The notes: generated by a model from the letters alone, not told the origin. DNA of 64,000 nt from Candidatus Nitricoxidivorans perseverans (GCA_030246985.1 CP107246.1:498282-562281), one strand, 5' to 3'; counted from the first letter of the stretch, positions 29,960-40,916 are shown. Program-made: numbers and translations.

Positions 29960-32239
29960 ATGAAAAAATCCCTGATCGCGGGCCTGCTTGCAACGCTGTT
30001 TGCGGCCCCGGCACTCGCCTTCGAACCCTTCACGGTCAAGGACATCCGCGTCGAGGGCATCCAACGCACCGAGGCGGGCACGGTGTTCGGCTACCTGCCG
30101 GTCAAGGTGGGCGACACCATGACCGACGACAAGGCGGCCCGGGCCATCAAGTCCCTGTTCGCCACCGGCTTCTTCAAGGACGTCCGCCTTGAAATCGAGA
30201 ACGGCGTGCTGGTGGTTCTTGTGGAAGAACGGCCGGCGATCGCCGCCGTCGATTTCACCGGCATCAAGGCCTTTGACAAGGATCAACTGAAGAAGGGTCT
30301 GCGCGAGGTCGGGCTGGCCGAGTCCCGCATCTTCGACCGGGCGCTGGTGGAAAAAGCCGAGCAGGAACTCAAGCGCCAGTACCTCAGCCAGGGCCATTAC
30401 GCCGTCCAGGTCACGACGACGGTGACCCCCCTGGAGCGCAACCGCGTCGGCATCAACTTCGCCGTCGACGAGGGAGAAATCGCCAAGATCAGGCAGATCA
30501 ACATCATCGGCGCGGCGGCCTTCAAGGAAGCGGACCTGCTCGACCTTTTCGTCCTGCGCACGCCGGGCTGGCTGACCTGGTACACCAAGAACGACCAGTA
30601 TTCCAAGCAGAAGCTGTCGGGCGACCTGGAATCACTGCGCTCCTGGTACCTGGACCGCGGCTACCTCGAATTCAACGTCGAATCGACCCAGGTCTCGATC
30701 TCCCGCGACAAGCAGGACATCTACATCACCATCAATATCAACGAGGGCGAGAAATACACCGTTTCCTCGGTCAAGCTGGCCGGCGAACTGCTTCTGCCCG
30801 AAGCCGAACTGACCAAGCTGGTAACGATCAAGCCGAATGAACCCTTCTCGCGGGAAAAGCTCACCGAGACCACCAAGGCGATCAGCGAACGGCTGGGGAA
30901 TGAAGGCTATGCCTTCGCCAACGTCAATGCGGCGCCGGAGCTGGACAAGGAAAAGCGCCTGGCGGCCTTCACCATCTACATCGATCCCGGCCGGCGCGTC
31001 TATGTGCGCCGCATCGGCGTGGCCGGCAACACGCGGACCCGCGACGAGGTGATCCGCCGCGAAATGCGCCAGATGGAAGCCAGCTGGTATGACGGCGAGA
31101 AGATCAACAAATCGCGTTCGCGCGTCGACCGCCTCGGCTACTTCGACGAGGTGACGGTCGAAACGCCTGCCGTGGCCGGTACCACCGACCAAGTGGACCT
31201 CAACGTCAACGTCAAGGAGCGGCCGACGGGCAGCATGATGATCGGCGCCGGCTTTTCCAGCACGGAAAAATTCGTCCTCTCCGGCTCGGTACAGCAGCAG
31301 AACTTGTTCGGCAGCGGCAAGCATGTCGGCGTCAGCATCAATACCAGCAAGTCCAACCAGGTTTATTCCTTCTCCTATACTGACCCGTACCACACCATCG
31401 ACGGCATCTCGCGCGGCTTCGACGTCTACAAGCGCGATACCGACACCGATTCCCTGACGGTCGGCACCTACGGATCGTCTTCAATGGGCGCGGGCGTGCG
31501 CTACGGCCTGCCGATCAGCGATGACGACTCGGTCAATTTCGGCCTCTCCGCCGATGCCACGAAGCTCAAGCTTACGACGACGAGCCCGCAGCGCTATCAG
31601 GATTACGTGAATGAGCAGGGGGCCAGCAACACGACCCTGCTGGCCACGGCCGGCTGGGCCCGTGATACGCTCGACAGCCGCATTTATCCGACCACGGGGA
31701 ATAGTCATCGTATCGGCGGCGAACTGGCGCTACCCGGCGGCAAGCTTCGTTACTATCGGGCTACCTACCAGCATCAGCGCTTCATTCCCGTCGGGCGCAA
31801 ATACACTCTGGCTCTGAATGGCGAAATCGGCATAGCCGATGGCATGGGCGGCAAGCCGCTGCCATTCTTCAAGAACTTCTACGCAGGCGGCGTTTCCTCC
31901 GTGCGCGGCTATGAGGGCAATTCGCTCGGTCCCGTGGATGCGGCGACTGACGAACGGCTCGGCGGCAGCCGGCGGCTTATCGGCAGCGCCGAATTCCTGG
32001 TGCCGATGCCCGGCATGGGACTGGACAAGTCGATGCGCGTGGGCCTCTTCCTCGACGCCGGCCAAGTCTGGGGCATCGGCGAGAAGCTGGATCTGGGCGA
32101 CCTGCGCTATGCTACCGGCGTGTCGGCAATCTGGAACTCTCCGATGGGTCCGCTCAAGTTCAGCGTCGCCACGCCCCTCAACAAAAGCTCGACTGACAAG
32201 GTGCAGCGCCTGCAATTCCAGATGGGCTCCACGTTCTGA
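29960..32239 (+). CDS. bamA: Outer-membrane protein assembly factor BamA
   Basis: A 759-residue core of the BAM complex. It has a signal peptide (MKKSLIAGLLATLFAAPALA), five POTRA domains over residues 22 to about 420 (the first starts FTVKDIRVEGIQRTEAGTVF) and a 16-strand barrel. The lid-loop motif VRGYEGNSLGP is present, and the protein ends in Phe (QMGSTF). It inserts outer-membrane proteins, including the barrel proteins encoded here. Confidence 0.97.
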   Translation: MKKSLIAGLLATLFAAPALAFEPFTVKDIRVEGIQRTEAGTVFGYLPVKVGDTMTDDKAARAIKSLFATGFFKDVRLEIENGVLVVLVEERPAIAAVDFTGIKAFDKDQLKKGLREVGLAESRIFDRALVEKAEQELKRQYLSQGHYAVQVTTTVTPLERNRVGINFAVDEGEIAKIRQINIIGAAAFKEADLLDLFVLRTPGWLTWYTKNDQYSKQKLSGDLESLRSWYLDRGYLEFNVESTQVSISRDKQDIYITININEGEKYTVSSVKLAGELLLPEAELTKLVTIKPNEPFSREKLTETTKAISERLGNEGYAFANVNAAPELDKEKRLAAFTIYIDPGRRVYVRRIGVAGNTRTRDEVIRREMRQMEASWYDGEKINKSRSRVDRLGYFDEVTVETPAVAGTTDQVDLNVNVKERPTGSMMIGAGFSSTEKFVLSGSVQQQNLFGSGKHVGVSINTSKSNQVYSFSYTDPYHTIDGISRGFDVYKRDTDTDSLTVGTYGSSSMGAGVRYGLPISDDDSVNFGLSADATKLKLTTTSPQRYQDYVNEQGASNTTLLATAGWARDTLDSRIYPTTGNSHRIGGELALPGGKLRYYRATYQHQRFIPVGRKYTLALNGEIGIADGMGGKPLPFFKNFYAGGVSSVRGYEGNSLGPVDAATDERLGGSRRLIGSAEFLVPMPGMGLDKSMRVGLFLDAGQVWGIGEKLDLGDLRYATGVSAIWNSPMGPLKFSVATPLNKSSTDKVQRLQFQMGSTF

Positions 32240-32263
32240 CGTTTTTTACCAGGAGAAGCTATC

Positions 32264-32788
32264 TTGAAACGACGCATTGTTCGCATGGCCCCCATGCTTG
32301 CCGGCCTCCTTGCGGTGGGCTTCGCCTTGGTCGCGCTTCCCGCCCGGGCGGAGATGAAGATCGGCTTCGTCAATGGCCAGCGCGTCATCAACGAATCTCC
32401 CCAGGCGGCCAAAGCCAAGAAGAAGATCGAGAAGGAGTTCGAGAAGCGCAACGAAGACTTGCAGAAAATGGCCAAGCAGCTCCAGTCCCTGCAGGAGAAT
32501 CTGGAGAAGAATGCGGTGACGCTGTCCGAATCCGATCGCCGCGGCAAGGAGCGCGAGTTCAACGATGTGAACCGCGAATTCCAGCGCAAGCAACGGGAAT
32601 TCCGGGAAGACCTGAACCTGCGCCAGAACGAGGAGATGGCCGCCATCTACGAGCGCGCCAACAAGGTGATCAAGCAGATCGCCGAGGCCGAGAAGTTCGA
32701 TCTGATCCTTCAGGAAGCCGTCCATTTCAGCCCGCGCATCGACATCACCGAACGGGTGCTCAAGGCGCTGAGCGACGGTTCGAAATAG
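32264..32788 (+). CDS. skp: Periplasmic chaperone Skp/OmpH
   Basis: A 174-residue protein with a signal peptide ending at PARAEM. The mature part starts KIGFVNGQRVINESPQA and then forms a long charged coiled coil (KAKKKIEKEFEKRNEDLQKM onward), the tentacle of the Skp trimer, before closing with VHFSPRIDITERVLKAL. It carries unfolded outer-membrane proteins to BamA, its upstream neighbour. Confidence 0.93.
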   Translation: MKRRIVRMAPMLAGLLAVGFALVALPARAEMKIGFVNGQRVINESPQAAKAKKKIEKEFEKRNEDLQKMAKQLQSLQENLEKNAVTLSESDRRGKEREFNDVNREFQRKQREFREDLNLRQNEEMAAIYERANKVIKQIAEAEKFDLILQEAVHFSPRIDITERVLKALSDGSK

Positions 32789-32793
32789 ACCCC

Positions 32794-33786
32794 GTGCCTG
32801 TCCGGCGGCTCGACGAGATCGTTGCCCGCTTCGGCGGCGATCTTGCCGGCGCTGTCGACGGCAGTGCCGTATGGATTTCCGGCATTGCCACGCTTGAAGG
32901 CGCCGGCCCGGAAGACCTGAGCTTCCTCACTAATCCGAAATATCGCGGCCAGCTGGCCGCGACCCGCGCGGCGGCGGTGATCCTGGCGCCCGACGCGCTG
33001 CCGGCCTGCCCCGTGCCGGCCATCGTCACGGCCAACCCCTACCTCTACTTCGCCCGCGTCGCCGGCTGGCTGCATGCCGCGCCGCGCCCCGATGTCGCCA
33101 TCCATCCTTCCGCGAGCGTGGCAAGGAGCGCGGTGATCGGCAAGAACGTGGTGATCGAAGCCCATTGCAGCATCGGCGAGGGCGCGGTCATCGGCGACGA
33201 TTCATGGCTTCACGCCAACGTGTCGGTCTATGCCGGCTGCCGCATCGGCGCGCGCGCCATCATCCACTCCGGCGCAGTGATCGGCTCCGACGGCTTCGGT
33301 TTCGCGCGCGAGTCGAATGGTTCCTGGGTGAAGATTCCCCAGATCGGCCGCGTCCTCGTCGGCGACGACGTGGAGATCGGCGCCAACACCACCATCGACC
33401 GCGGCGCGCTCGAGGACACGGTGATCGAGGACGGCGTCAAGCTCGACAACCAGATCCAGGTGGCGCACAACGTCCGGATCGGCGCGCACACAGCCATGGC
33501 CGGCTGCGTCGGCGTCGCCGGCAGCGCGAAGATCGGTCGCCGTTGCACGGTCGGCGGCGGCGCGGTGATCCTCGGCCACCTGACGCTCGCCGACGACGTC
33601 AATGTCTCGGCCGGCACGCTGGTGGGCAAGTCGATCCCCACGCCCGGCACCTACACCGGCACCGTGCCCTTCCTCGAACACGGGGAGTGGCTGAAGAATT
33701 TCGCCCGGCTGCGCCATCTCGATGCGATGGCCGATAAAATACGCGCCCTCGAAACGAGACTCGCAGAACTGGAGAAGAGATCATGA
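32794..33786 (+). CDS. lpxD: UDP-3-O-acylglucosamine N-acyltransferase
   Basis: A 330-residue acyltransferase of lipid A synthesis. A uridine-binding N-terminal domain is followed by left-handed beta-helix hexapeptide repeats, with the catalytic His region seen in [21 protein letters not shown] start 32794 is 5 bases after skp. Its stop overlaps the fabZ start. Confidence 0.96.
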   Translation: MPVRRLDEIVARFGGDLAGAVDGSAVWISGIATLEGAGPEDLSFLTNPKYRGQLAATRAAAVILAPDALPACPVPAIVTANPYLYFARVAGWLHAAPRPDVAIHPSASVARSAVIGKNVVIEAHCSIGEGAVIGDDSWLHANVSVYAGCRIGARAIIHSGAVIGSDGFGFARESNGSWVKIPQIGRVLVGDDVEIGANTTIDRGALEDTVIEDGVKLDNQIQVAHNVRIGAHTAMAGCVGVAGSAKIGRRCTVGGGAVILGHLTLADDVNVSAGTLVGKSIPTPGTYTGTVPFLEHGEWLKNFARLRHLDAMADKIRALETRLAELEKRS

Positions 33787-34241
33787 CCGCCTCGACCGCA
33801 ATGGACATCCACCAGATCCTCGAATACCTCCCCCACCGCTATCCCATCCTGCTGGTCGATCGCGTACTGGAGATTGTTCCGGGCGAGCGCATCACGGCGC
33901 TGAAGAACGTCAGCATGAACGAGCCATTCTTCCCCGGCCATTATCCGCACCATCCGGTCATGCCCGGCGTGCTGATCGTCGAGGCCCTGGCCCAGACCTC
34001 CGCCATCCTCTCCTTCAAGAGCCAGGGCGACAAGAAGCCGGACGACAAGTCGGTGTATTACTTCGCGGGCATCGACGGCGCCCGTTTCAAGCGGCCGGTG
34101 AGTCCAGGCGACCAGTTGATCATGGAATCCGCCGTCAAGATGTGCAAGCGCGGCATCTGGAAGTTTGCCTGCACGGCGAAAGTGGACGGGCAGGTTGCGG
34201 CGGAGGCCGAACTCATGTGCACCGTGCGGACGATCGAATGA
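33783..34241 (+). CDS. fabZ: 3-hydroxyacyl-[acyl-carrier-protein] dehydratase
   Basis: A 152-residue hot-dog dehydratase of fatty acid synthesis. The active-site stretch is [15 protein letters not shown], then [20 protein letters not shown] with the catalytic His, then EALAQT. It shares the hydroxyacyl-ACP pool with LpxD and LpxA, and its place between them is the standard one. Confidence 0.96.
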   Translation: MTASTAMDIHQILEYLPHRYPILLVDRVLEIVPGERITALKNVSMNEPFFPGHYPHHPVMPGVLIVEALAQTSAILSFKSQGDKKPDDKSVYYFAGIDGARFKRPVSPGDQLIMESAVKMCKRGIWKFACTAKVDGQVAAEAELMCTVRTIE

Positions 34242-35011
34242 GCATTCACCCGACCGCCATCGTCCATCCGGACGCCCGGCTGGGCCAGGGCGTCGAGATC
34301 GGGGCGTATTCCATCGTCGGCGAGCATGTCGAGATCGGCGACGGCACCTGGATCGGCCCGCACGTCGTCGTGACGGGCCACACGACGATCGGCCGGGACA
34401 ACCGCATCTTCCAGTTCAGCTCCATCGGCGAGGCGCCGCAGGACAAGAAATACGCGGGCGAGCCCACCCGGCTGGAAATCGGCGACCGCAACACCATCCG
34501 CGAGTTCTGCACCTTCAACCGCGGCACGACCCAGGACGCCGGCGCGACGAGGCTGGGCAACGACAACTGGATCATGGCCTACGTGCATCTCGCGCACGAC
34601 TGCCAGGTCGGCGACAACACGATCTTCGCCAACAACGCGCAGCTCGCGGGCCATGTCCAGGTCGGCGACTTCGCCATCCTCGGCGGCTTCACCGTCGTTC
34701 ACCAGTTCGTGCGCATCGGTGCGCACAGCATCACGGCCATGGGCACGATCCTGCTTAAGGACCTGCCGCCCTATGTGACGGCCTCCGGCAACACCGCCGA
34801 ACCCCACGGTATCAACAGCGAGGGCCTCAAGCGGCGCGGATTTTCCCCCGATGCGATCGCCGCCATCCGCCGCGCCTACAAGACGCTCTACAAGTCGGGC
34901 CTCAAGCTCGACGAGGCGCGCGAAGCCATTGCCGGCGAGGCTTTGAGCGTGCCGGAACTGGCTCCTCTGACGGCGTTTCTGGCCGATTCCGGTCGCGGCA
35001 TCATCCGGTAG
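34238..35011 (+). CDS. lpxA: UDP-N-acetylglucosamine acyltransferase
   Basis: A 257-residue first enzyme of lipid A synthesis. It has hexapeptide repeats from the N-terminus ([20 protein letters not shown]), the catalytic His in [14 protein letters not shown], and the C-terminal helical domain starting near [16 protein letters not shown] 34238 overlaps the fabZ stop. Confidence 0.97.
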   Translation: MSIHPTAIVHPDARLGQGVEIGAYSIVGEHVEIGDGTWIGPHVVVTGHTTIGRDNRIFQFSSIGEAPQDKKYAGEPTRLEIGDRNTIREFCTFNRGTTQDAGATRLGNDNWIMAYVHLAHDCQVGDNTIFANNAQLAGHVQVGDFAILGGFTVVHQFVRIGAHSITAMGTILLKDLPPYVTASGNTAEPHGINSEGLKRRGFSPDAIAAIRRAYKTLYKSGLKLDEAREAIAGEALSVPELAPLTAFLADSGRGIIR

Positions 35012-35018
35012 TGAATCC

Positions 35019-36176
35019 ATGGTTCGCATTGCCATGGTGGCAGGAGAGGCCTCGGGAGACCTGCTCGCCGCCCACCTGATCGAGGCGCTGAAAAAGCATC
35101 TTCCCGACGCGCGCTTCTTCGGCATCGGCGGCCCGAAGATGGAAGCCGCGGGCCTCGACGCATGGTGGCCGGCCGAAAAGCTCGCCGTGCGCGGGTACGC
35201 CGAGGTGCTGCGCCACTATCGGGAGATCACCGGCATCCGGCGCAGGCTGCTTTCCAGGCTGCTGGAGGAGAAGCCCGACGTGTTCATCGGCGTCGATGCC
35301 CCCGACTTCAACCTCTGGCTGGAAGAGCGCCTCAAGGGGCGCGGAATTCCGGCGATCCACTACGTCAGCCCCTCGATCTGGGCCTGGCGGGGCGGACGCA
35401 TCCACGGGATCGGCCGCGCGGTCAGCCACATGCTGGCCCTCTTTCCCTTCGAGGCGCCGATCTATGAAAAGCACCGCATACCGGTCAGCTACGTCGGCCA
35501 CCCGCTGGCCGACGTGATCCCGCTCGACCCCGGCCGGCAGTCCGCGCGCGAGCGCCTTGGCCTGGCGGACGACGCGCTCGCGTTCGCCCTGCTGCCGGGC
35601 AGCCGCCAGTCCGAACTCAAGTACATGGCCGAACCGTTCATCGAGACGGCCAGGAGGCTTCACGAACGATTCCCCCAGGCCGTTTTCCTGGTGCCGCTCG
35701 TTTCCCGCGAGACCCGCATGCGGTTCGAGGAGGCGCTCTGGAAGCTGGAGGCGCCGAATTTTCCTGACAAGTTGCCGATCAAGCTGCTGTTCGGCCACGC
35801 GCAGGACGCCCTGGCCGCCTGCGACGCCGCCCTCGTGGCGAGCGGCACGGCGACGCTGGAGGCGGCGCTGCTCAAGGCGCCCATGGTCGTCGCCTACCGC
35901 ATGTCGCCGTGGACCTGGCGGATCATGAAGCGCATGCGCTACCAGCCCTGGGTCGGCCTGCCCAACATCCTGGCCAGCCGTTTCGTCGTGCCCGAATTTC
36001 TCCAGGAGGACGCGACCGCCGATAACCTCGCCAAGGCCCTGGGCGACCTGGCGCTCGACGCCGGGGCACGGAAGAAAATGGTCGAGGCATTCGACGTCAT
36101 CCACCGGGTGTTGCGGCAGGGCACGTCGGAACGTGCGGCCGCCGCCATTCTTCCCTATCTCAAGACAACGCCATGA
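35019..36176 (+). CDS. lpxB: Lipid A disaccharide synthase
   Basis: A 385-residue GT19 glycosyltransferase. The start [20 protein letters not shown], then [38 protein letters not shown] and the late [10 protein letters not shown] are all LpxB marks. It overlaps rnhB by 4 bases. Confidence 0.97.
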   Translation: MVRIAMVAGEASGDLLAAHLIEALKKHLPDARFFGIGGPKMEAAGLDAWWPAEKLAVRGYAEVLRHYREITGIRRRLLSRLLEEKPDVFIGVDAPDFNLWLEERLKGRGIPAIHYVSPSIWAWRGGRIHGIGRAVSHMLALFPFEAPIYEKHRIPVSYVGHPLADVIPLDPGRQSARERLGLADDALAFALLPGSRQSELKYMAEPFIETARRLHERFPQAVFLVPLVSRETRMRFEEALWKLEAPNFPDKLPIKLLFGHAQDALAACDAALVASGTATLEAALLKAPMVVAYRMSPWTWRIMKRMRYQPWVGLPNILASRFVVPEFLQEDATADNLAKALGDLALDAGARKKMVEAFDVIHRVLRQGTSERAAAAILPYLKTTP

Positions 36177-36739
36177 TTTGTGGAGTGGATGAGGCAGGCA
36201 GGGGCCCCCTGGCCGGTCCCGTCTTTGCGGCGGCGGTGATCCTCGACCCGGTCCGCCCGATCCGGGGACTCGCCGACTCCAAGAAACTCTCGGCAAAAAC
36301 GCGCGAGCGGCTGGCCGCGGCCATCCGCGAATATGCGCTGGCCTGGGCGGTCGCGCAGGCGTCCGTCGAGGAGATCGACCGCATCAACATCCTCCAGGCC
36401 ACGCTGCTGGCGATGCGCCGCGCCGTCGATGGCCTCGCGCTGCGCCCCGTCGAGGCGCTGATCGACGGCGACCGCTGCCCGGAACTCGACCTGCCGGCCC
36501 GCGCCATCATCGGCGGCGACGCGACCGTGGCGGAAATCTCCGCGGCCTCGATTCTCGCCAAGACGGCGCGGGACGCCGAGATGCTCCGCTTGCACGAGCG
36601 CCATCCCCAGTACGGCCTCGACCGTCACAAGGGCTACGGCACGGCGCTGCATCTGGAAGCCCTGCGCCTCCATGGTCCGGCGCCCTTCCATCGCAGGAGT
36701 TTCGCGCCGGTGCGCGAACTTCTCGACCGGACGCCATGA
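36173..36739 (+). CDS. rnhB: Ribonuclease HII
   Basis: A 188-residue RNase H fold enzyme that cuts at ribonucleotides in DNA. The catalytic DEAGRG motif is in [15 protein letters not shown] at residue 2, and other acidic residues follow in [10 protein letters not shown] and [10 protein letters not shown]. The order lpxB-rnhB is normal in betaproteobacteria. It overlaps the methyltransferase gene by 4 bases. Confidence 0.97.
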   Translation: MICGVDEAGRGPLAGPVFAAAVILDPVRPIRGLADSKKLSAKTRERLAAAIREYALAWAVAQASVEEIDRINILQATLLAMRRAVDGLALRPVEALIDGDRCPELDLPARAIIGGDATVAEISAASILAKTARDAEMLRLHERHPQYGLDRHKGYGTALHLEALRLHGPAPFHRRSFAPVRELLDRTP

Positions 36740-37527
36740 AGTCCATCGTCTCGCGGGACAACGTCACCTTCAAGGCCCTGCGCGCGCTGGCCGAAGATGC
36801 CCGCGAGCAGCGGCGCCAGGGGCGCACGGTGCTGGACGGCCCGCATCTGGTCGGCGCCTACCTTGATCGGATCGGCAAGCCGGAATTCATTGCAATCAGC
36901 GAGTCGGGTAGCGGCAATCCGGAAGTGCAAAGGCTGCTGGCCGCGCACGATGGCGAGGCGATCAGCCTCAAGGACAGCCTGTTCCGCGAGATTTCCGGCG
37001 TGGCGTCGCCGGTGGGCCTCCTGGCCGTCATCGCCATTCCGGAAGCGCCGACGGGCTCGACCGAAGGCTCCTGCGTGCTGCTCGACGGCGTTCAGGACGC
37101 CGGCAATGTCGGCTCCATCCTGCGCTCGGCCGCGGCCGCCGGGATCGCCGACATCGCGCTCGGCCCCGGTTGCGCCGGCGCCTGGACGCCGAGGGTGCTG
37201 CGCGCGGGGCAGGGCGCCCATTTCAGCCTGCGCATCCGGGAGCAGGCCGACCTGGCCGCACTGATTCGCGACTGGCACGGAACCGGCGTCGCGACGGTGG
37301 CGCGGGGCGGCACACCGATATATGCTCTTGAACTATCCGGCGACGTGGCCTGGCTGTTCGGGAACGAGGGCGCGGGGCTCTCGCCCTTGTTGCTCGGCGC
37401 CGCGGCAGTCCGCGCCGAAATCCCCATGGCCGCCGGCAATGAATCGCTCAATGTCGCGGCCGCCGCGGCGGTCTGCTTGTTCGAGGAAGTGCGCCAGAAG
37501 CGCGCGAAGGAGAAGCGCCATGCCTGA
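36736..37527 (+). CDS. TrmH/SpoU family RNA 2'-O-methyltransferase
   Basis: A 263-residue SPOUT-class enzyme. A short substrate-binding N-terminal part (residues about 1-90) precedes the knotted domain: [33 protein letters not shown] and [18 protein letters not shown]. It transfers a methyl from SAM to a ribose in rRNA or tRNA; the target nucleotide cannot be read from sequence. It overlaps the start of the TonB receptor by 8 bases. Confidence 0.9.
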   Translation: MKSIVSRDNVTFKALRALAEDAREQRRQGRTVLDGPHLVGAYLDRIGKPEFIAISESGSGNPEVQRLLAAHDGEAISLKDSLFREISGVASPVGLLAVIAIPEAPTGSTEGSCVLLDGVQDAGNVGSILRSAAAAGIADIALGPGCAGAWTPRVLRAGQGAHFSLRIREQADLAALIRDWHGTGVATVARGGTPIYALELSGDVAWLFGNEGAGLSPLLLGAAAVRAEIPMAAGNESLNVAAAAAVCLFEEVRQKRAKEKRHA

Positions 37528-39430
37528 CTTCACGAGATCGGCCCCATGCCTGGCGGTGATGCTTTTCTCACTGCCAGGGTTTGCCTCGGACGAATTCTTC
37601 GGCGAGTTTCCCGTCGTACTCTCGGCCTCCCGCCTCATCCAGCCGATCGAAGATGCACCCGCCGCCGTGACGGTGATCGACCGCGAGACGATCCGGGCCT
37701 CCGGTGTGCGCGAACTGGCCGACATCTTCCGACTGGTGCCGGGCATGACCGTCGGACGGATGAACGGACATACGCCGGCGTTGGGCTTCCACGGGTTCAG
37801 CGACGGCTTCTTCCGGCAGTTCCAGGTGCTGGTGGACGGCGTGTCCATCTACAACCCTCTTTGGGGCGGCACGGCGTGGGGCGAACTGCCTTTCGCCCTT
37901 GAGGACGTCGAACGCATCGAAGTAGTCCGAGGGCCGAACGCGGCCACCTACGGCGCGAACTCCTTCCTGGGCGTCGTCAACATCATCACCCGCGATCCCG
38001 CTACGGAGCCGCCGTTCGGGGCGACGGTCAACGGTGGGAAATACGGCGTTGCCGACGTGACCGTCCGGCATGCCCGCACATCGGGCGACTGGCGCTATCG
38101 CCTGTCCGCCGGCCAGCGGGCGGACCGTGGCCTGGGTTCGCTACCCGACGACCGGCGCTCTGAATTTCTCAACTTGCGCAGCCATTACCGCATCAATACG
38201 ACGGATGAGATGAGGCTCCAGTTCGGTTACGCCGGCGGCATGGGAGAGGAGGGCGTATACACCAGCGGCTCGAATGGGCCGCGCCCCGGCCTCTTCAGGA
38301 GCAACAGCCTCCAGTTGCGCTGGACCCGGGCGAAGGGTTCGGATGATGAATTCTGGATACAGTTTCATCATGCCGAGCGACGGCACCGTGAGGTGCTGCC
38401 TTACGATTTGGTGCAACTGCTTGGCCCGCCATTCTATTGGAATTATCCGCTGAGCTTCAGCTACGATCACCGCCGCACCGACATCGAATTGCAGCATACC
38501 TTTCGGGTGAATGACGGATTGCGGGGGGTCTGGGGCGCGCAGGCCCGCGAAGACGGTGCCCGTTCCATGACTTATTTCTACACCAACGACTGGATTACCA
38601 GCCGCCTGCTGCGGCTGTTCGGTAACGTCGAATGGCGCCCGGCGCCCGGCTGGCTGGCCCATGCCGGTGCCATGTTCGAGCACAACACGATGACCGGCAG
38701 CGCCGTTTCGCCCAGCCTGTCGTTGGTATATCACCCGACGCCTCAGCATACGCTGCGTGCGCGGGTGTCCAAGGCGCGTCGTACCCCCACGCTCTTCGAA
38801 GACAAAACCAATCAACGCTTCGACTTACCGTGGGGGTTGCCCCCCATCCAGAGAGCACTAACAACGACCGAATTGACGGATGAGAAAATTCTTTCCCGCG
38901 AGCTTGCCTACCTCGGCGAATATCCCATCTTTAAGATGAATCTGGATGTCCGCCTGTTTCACGATCAACTCAAGGACATTCTGGCCGTCGATAACTCCAC
39001 GCCTCCCGGTTACCGCAACAGCGAGTACGCAAATCTGCGTGGCGTCGGCATCGATCTGCGCTGGCGGCCGTGGCGCGGTGCCCACCTGACGTTCGCCGGT
39101 TCACGCTCCATCATCGTCTCAGGCAACGAGGATATCGTTAGCTCGGCACCCGTGCATGCCGTCAGCGTGTTGCTCCGCCAGGAACTCCCCGCCGACACGG
39201 CCTTCAGCCTCGGCTACTACCGGGTCGGCCCCATGCTCTGGATGGGCGCCGGCGACAATCTGCCGGCTTTCGACCGGGTGGATGTCGTGCTCACGAAGCG
39301 CTTCCGCTGGGGCGGCCACAAGGCGGAGTTGTCCTGGGTGACGCAGAACACCTGCGATGCCGTGCCGGTGTTCAGATCGACCAACCTGGATCGCCGTACC
39401 TCCTGGCTGCGCTTGCAATATGAGTATTGA
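37520..39430 (+). CDS. TonB-dependent outer-membrane receptor
   Basis: A 636-residue receptor. It has a signal peptide (CLAVMLFSLPGFASDEF), a plug domain (TVIDRETIRASGVRELADIF, then the conserved EVVRGPNAATYGANSFLGVV) and a beta-barrel ending RLQYEY with an aromatic last residue. The N-terminal VVLSASRLIQPIEDAPAAVT resembles a TonB box region. Cognate ligand is unknown; a binding-protein gene follows 6 bases later, so the two probably serve one substrate. Codon use becomes more AT-rich from about 38700 to 39050. Confidence 0.9.
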   Translation: MPDFTRSAPCLAVMLFSLPGFASDEFFGEFPVVLSASRLIQPIEDAPAAVTVIDRETIRASGVRELADIFRLVPGMTVGRMNGHTPALGFHGFSDGFFRQFQVLVDGVSIYNPLWGGTAWGELPFALEDVERIEVVRGPNAATYGANSFLGVVNIITRDPATEPPFGATVNGGKYGVADVTVRHARTSGDWRYRLSAGQRADRGLGSLPDDRRSEFLNLRSHYRINTTDEMRLQFGYAGGMGEEGVYTSGSNGPRPGLFRSNSLQLRWTRAKGSDDEFWIQFHHAERRHREVLPYDLVQLLGPPFYWNYPLSFSYDHRRTDIELQHTFRVNDGLRGVWGAQAREDGARSMTYFYTNDWITSRLLRLFGNVEWRPAPGWLAHAGAMFEHNTMTGSAVSPSLSLVYHPTPQHTLRARVSKARRTPTLFEDKTNQRFDLPWGLPPIQRALTTTELTDEKILSRELAYLGEYPIFKMNLDVRLFHDQLKDILAVDNSTPPGYRNSEYANLRGVGIDLRWRPWRGAHLTFAGSRSIIVSGNEDIVSSAPVHAVSVLLRQELPADTAFSLGYYRVGPMLWMGAGDNLPAFDRVDVVLTKRFRWGGHKAELSWVTQNTCDAVPVFRSTNLDRRTSWLRLQYEY

Positions 39431-39436
39431 AGCGTC

Positions 39437-40411
39437 ATGCTGAAAAGCGGCATTTCAATCCGGGAGGCGCGGGAAGCGGTGAAACCCGGAATGCTCGCAA
39501 GGGCAATCCTGATAGTCAGTCTGGCCATGACGGCGATTGCCGCCCATGCCGCGGACCCGCACGTCCTGATCCTGCGCGAGGACGGGCCGATCGCCCGCCA
39601 GACCGCCGACTTCCTGCTGGCCGATCTGGCGCGGCAGGGCGGAGTGGGGCGGTCGGCCCGGCAATTCGATATCGCCGAGCAGGAGAGCGCGTCTGCCGCG
39701 ATGAGGGGGTTGCGTGCCGGGGATGACGCCATCGTCGTGGCGATCGGGCCGAGAGCGCTGCGGCCGGCGTCGCTGGTGGCCGCCGGCCGGCCTATTGTCG
39801 CGACGCTGGTTTCCCTGGCCGCGCTGGAGGATTTCGGGCCGGGCGTCGAGCGCATCCGGGCCATCGTCCTCGATCAGCCGGTACCGCGCCTGCTGAACTT
39901 GGTACAGGCCGCCCTGCCGGCGGCGCGCAGGCTCGGGGTGCTGGCGGGGCCTTCCAGCATGATGCCCTTGCGTGCGCTGGTACGCCATGCGCAGGACCGC
40001 GGGCTGACGGTTTCCGCCGATGTCATGACGGCTTCCACTGAAGTCGTTGCCGCGCTGGAACGCCTGGTGCCGCGAATGGATCTGTTGCTGGCCCTGCCCG
40101 ATCCGCTGGTGCATAACCGCAACACCGTGCAGCCCCTGTTGCTGACCACCTACCGGGCCGGCATTCCCGTCGTCACCTATTCGGAATCCTATCTCCAGGC
40201 CGGCGCGGCCGTCGCCCTGTTTTCGACGCCGAAACAGATAGCCCTGCAAACGGCGGAGGCGATCCAGCAACATCCCGAAAAAGGGATGCCCCCGACGATC
40301 CAGACACCCCGTTATTTCACGGTCGGCGTCAATACGGCCGTCGCCCGTTCGCTGGGCCTTTCCCTGCCTCCGGTTTCGGAGCTTCAGGAAAGGCTGAGCA
40401 GCCTGGAGTGA
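39437..40411 (+). CDS. Periplasmic ABC-type substrate-binding protein (PF04392-like)
   Basis: A 324-residue protein. The secreted part starts after LIVSLAMTAIAAHA, and the body follows the two-lobe pattern of the ABC_sub_bind family (AIVLDQPVPRLLNLVQAALP, RLGVLAGPSS, then TYRAGIPVVTYSESYLQAGA). The true start may be GTG 39479 or ATG 39491, both of which give a more ordinary signal peptide. No permease or ATPase genes are beside it; together with the TonB receptor it may work as a sensor or feed a transporter elsewhere. Confidence 0.75.
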   Translation: MLKSGISIREAREAVKPGMLARAILIVSLAMTAIAAHAADPHVLILREDGPIARQTADFLLADLARQGGVGRSARQFDIAEQESASAAMRGLRAGDDAIVVAIGPRALRPASLVAAGRPIVATLVSLAALEDFGPGVERIRAIVLDQPVPRLLNLVQAALPAARRLGVLAGPSSMMPLRALVRHAQDRGLTVSADVMTASTEVVAALERLVPRMDLLLALPDPLVHNRNTVQPLLLTTYRAGIPVVTYSESYLQAGAAVALFSTPKQIALQTAEAIQQHPEKGMPPTIQTPRYFTVGVNTAVARSLGLSLPPVSELQERLSSLE

Positions 40412-40461
40412 GATTGACGTACCATGGGCGCATCGAATGAAACGTACAAGGGGGGAAGTCC

Positions 40462-40902
40462 ATGCAGCCTGAATGGTGGCACTGGGCGGTTGCCGGCATC
40501 GTGCTGATCCTCGCCGAGCTGGCGGTGCCGGCCTTCGTACTGGTGTGGTTCGGTCTGGGCGCCTTGCTGGTGGCGCTGGTCGTCGCGCTGGCGGCTATCG
40601 GGCTCACGGCGCAACTGGCGGTGTGGCTGGTGGTCTCCCTGGCGTTCGTGGCTCTCTGGTTCAAGGTGTTCAAGCCGGAAAGCCACAAGACCCGCATCGG
40701 CATGTCGGATTCGGACGTGACCGGCGAAATCGGCCTGCTGGCGCGCGACGTGGCGCCCTTCGAGAAGGGCGAGGTGCGCTTCCAGAAGCCGATCCTGGGA
40801 ACGGATTCCTGGCCCTGCATCGCCGACGAGGCGATCAAGGCCGGCGAGCGGGTCAAGGTGGTGGATGTCGAGGGCAGTTTCCTGAAAGTCGCAAAAGCCT
40901 GA
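40462..40902 (+). CDS. NfeD-family membrane protein
   Basis: A 146-residue protein. Three membrane helices fill residues 1-75 (WHWAVAGIVLILAELAVPAF and following), then a small OB-fold (GEIGLLARDVAPFEKGEVRF, VKVVDVEGSFLKV). NfeD proteins pair with SPFH proteins, as here (next gene, 14 bases on), and are thought to shape membrane microdomains. Confidence 0.9.
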   Translation: MQPEWWHWAVAGIVLILAELAVPAFVLVWFGLGALLVALVVALAAIGLTAQLAVWLVVSLAFVALWFKVFKPESHKTRIGMSDSDVTGEIGLLARDVAPFEKGEVRFQKPILGTDSWPCIADEAIKAGERVKVVDVEGSFLKVAKA

Positions 40903-40916
40903 TGGAGGAGGAAATC

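Noticed and set aside
27914-30397. 827-codon minus-strand frame across dxr, rseP and bamA
   Set aside because: Antisense reading of three clear essential genes with GC-rich third positions; no domain seen.
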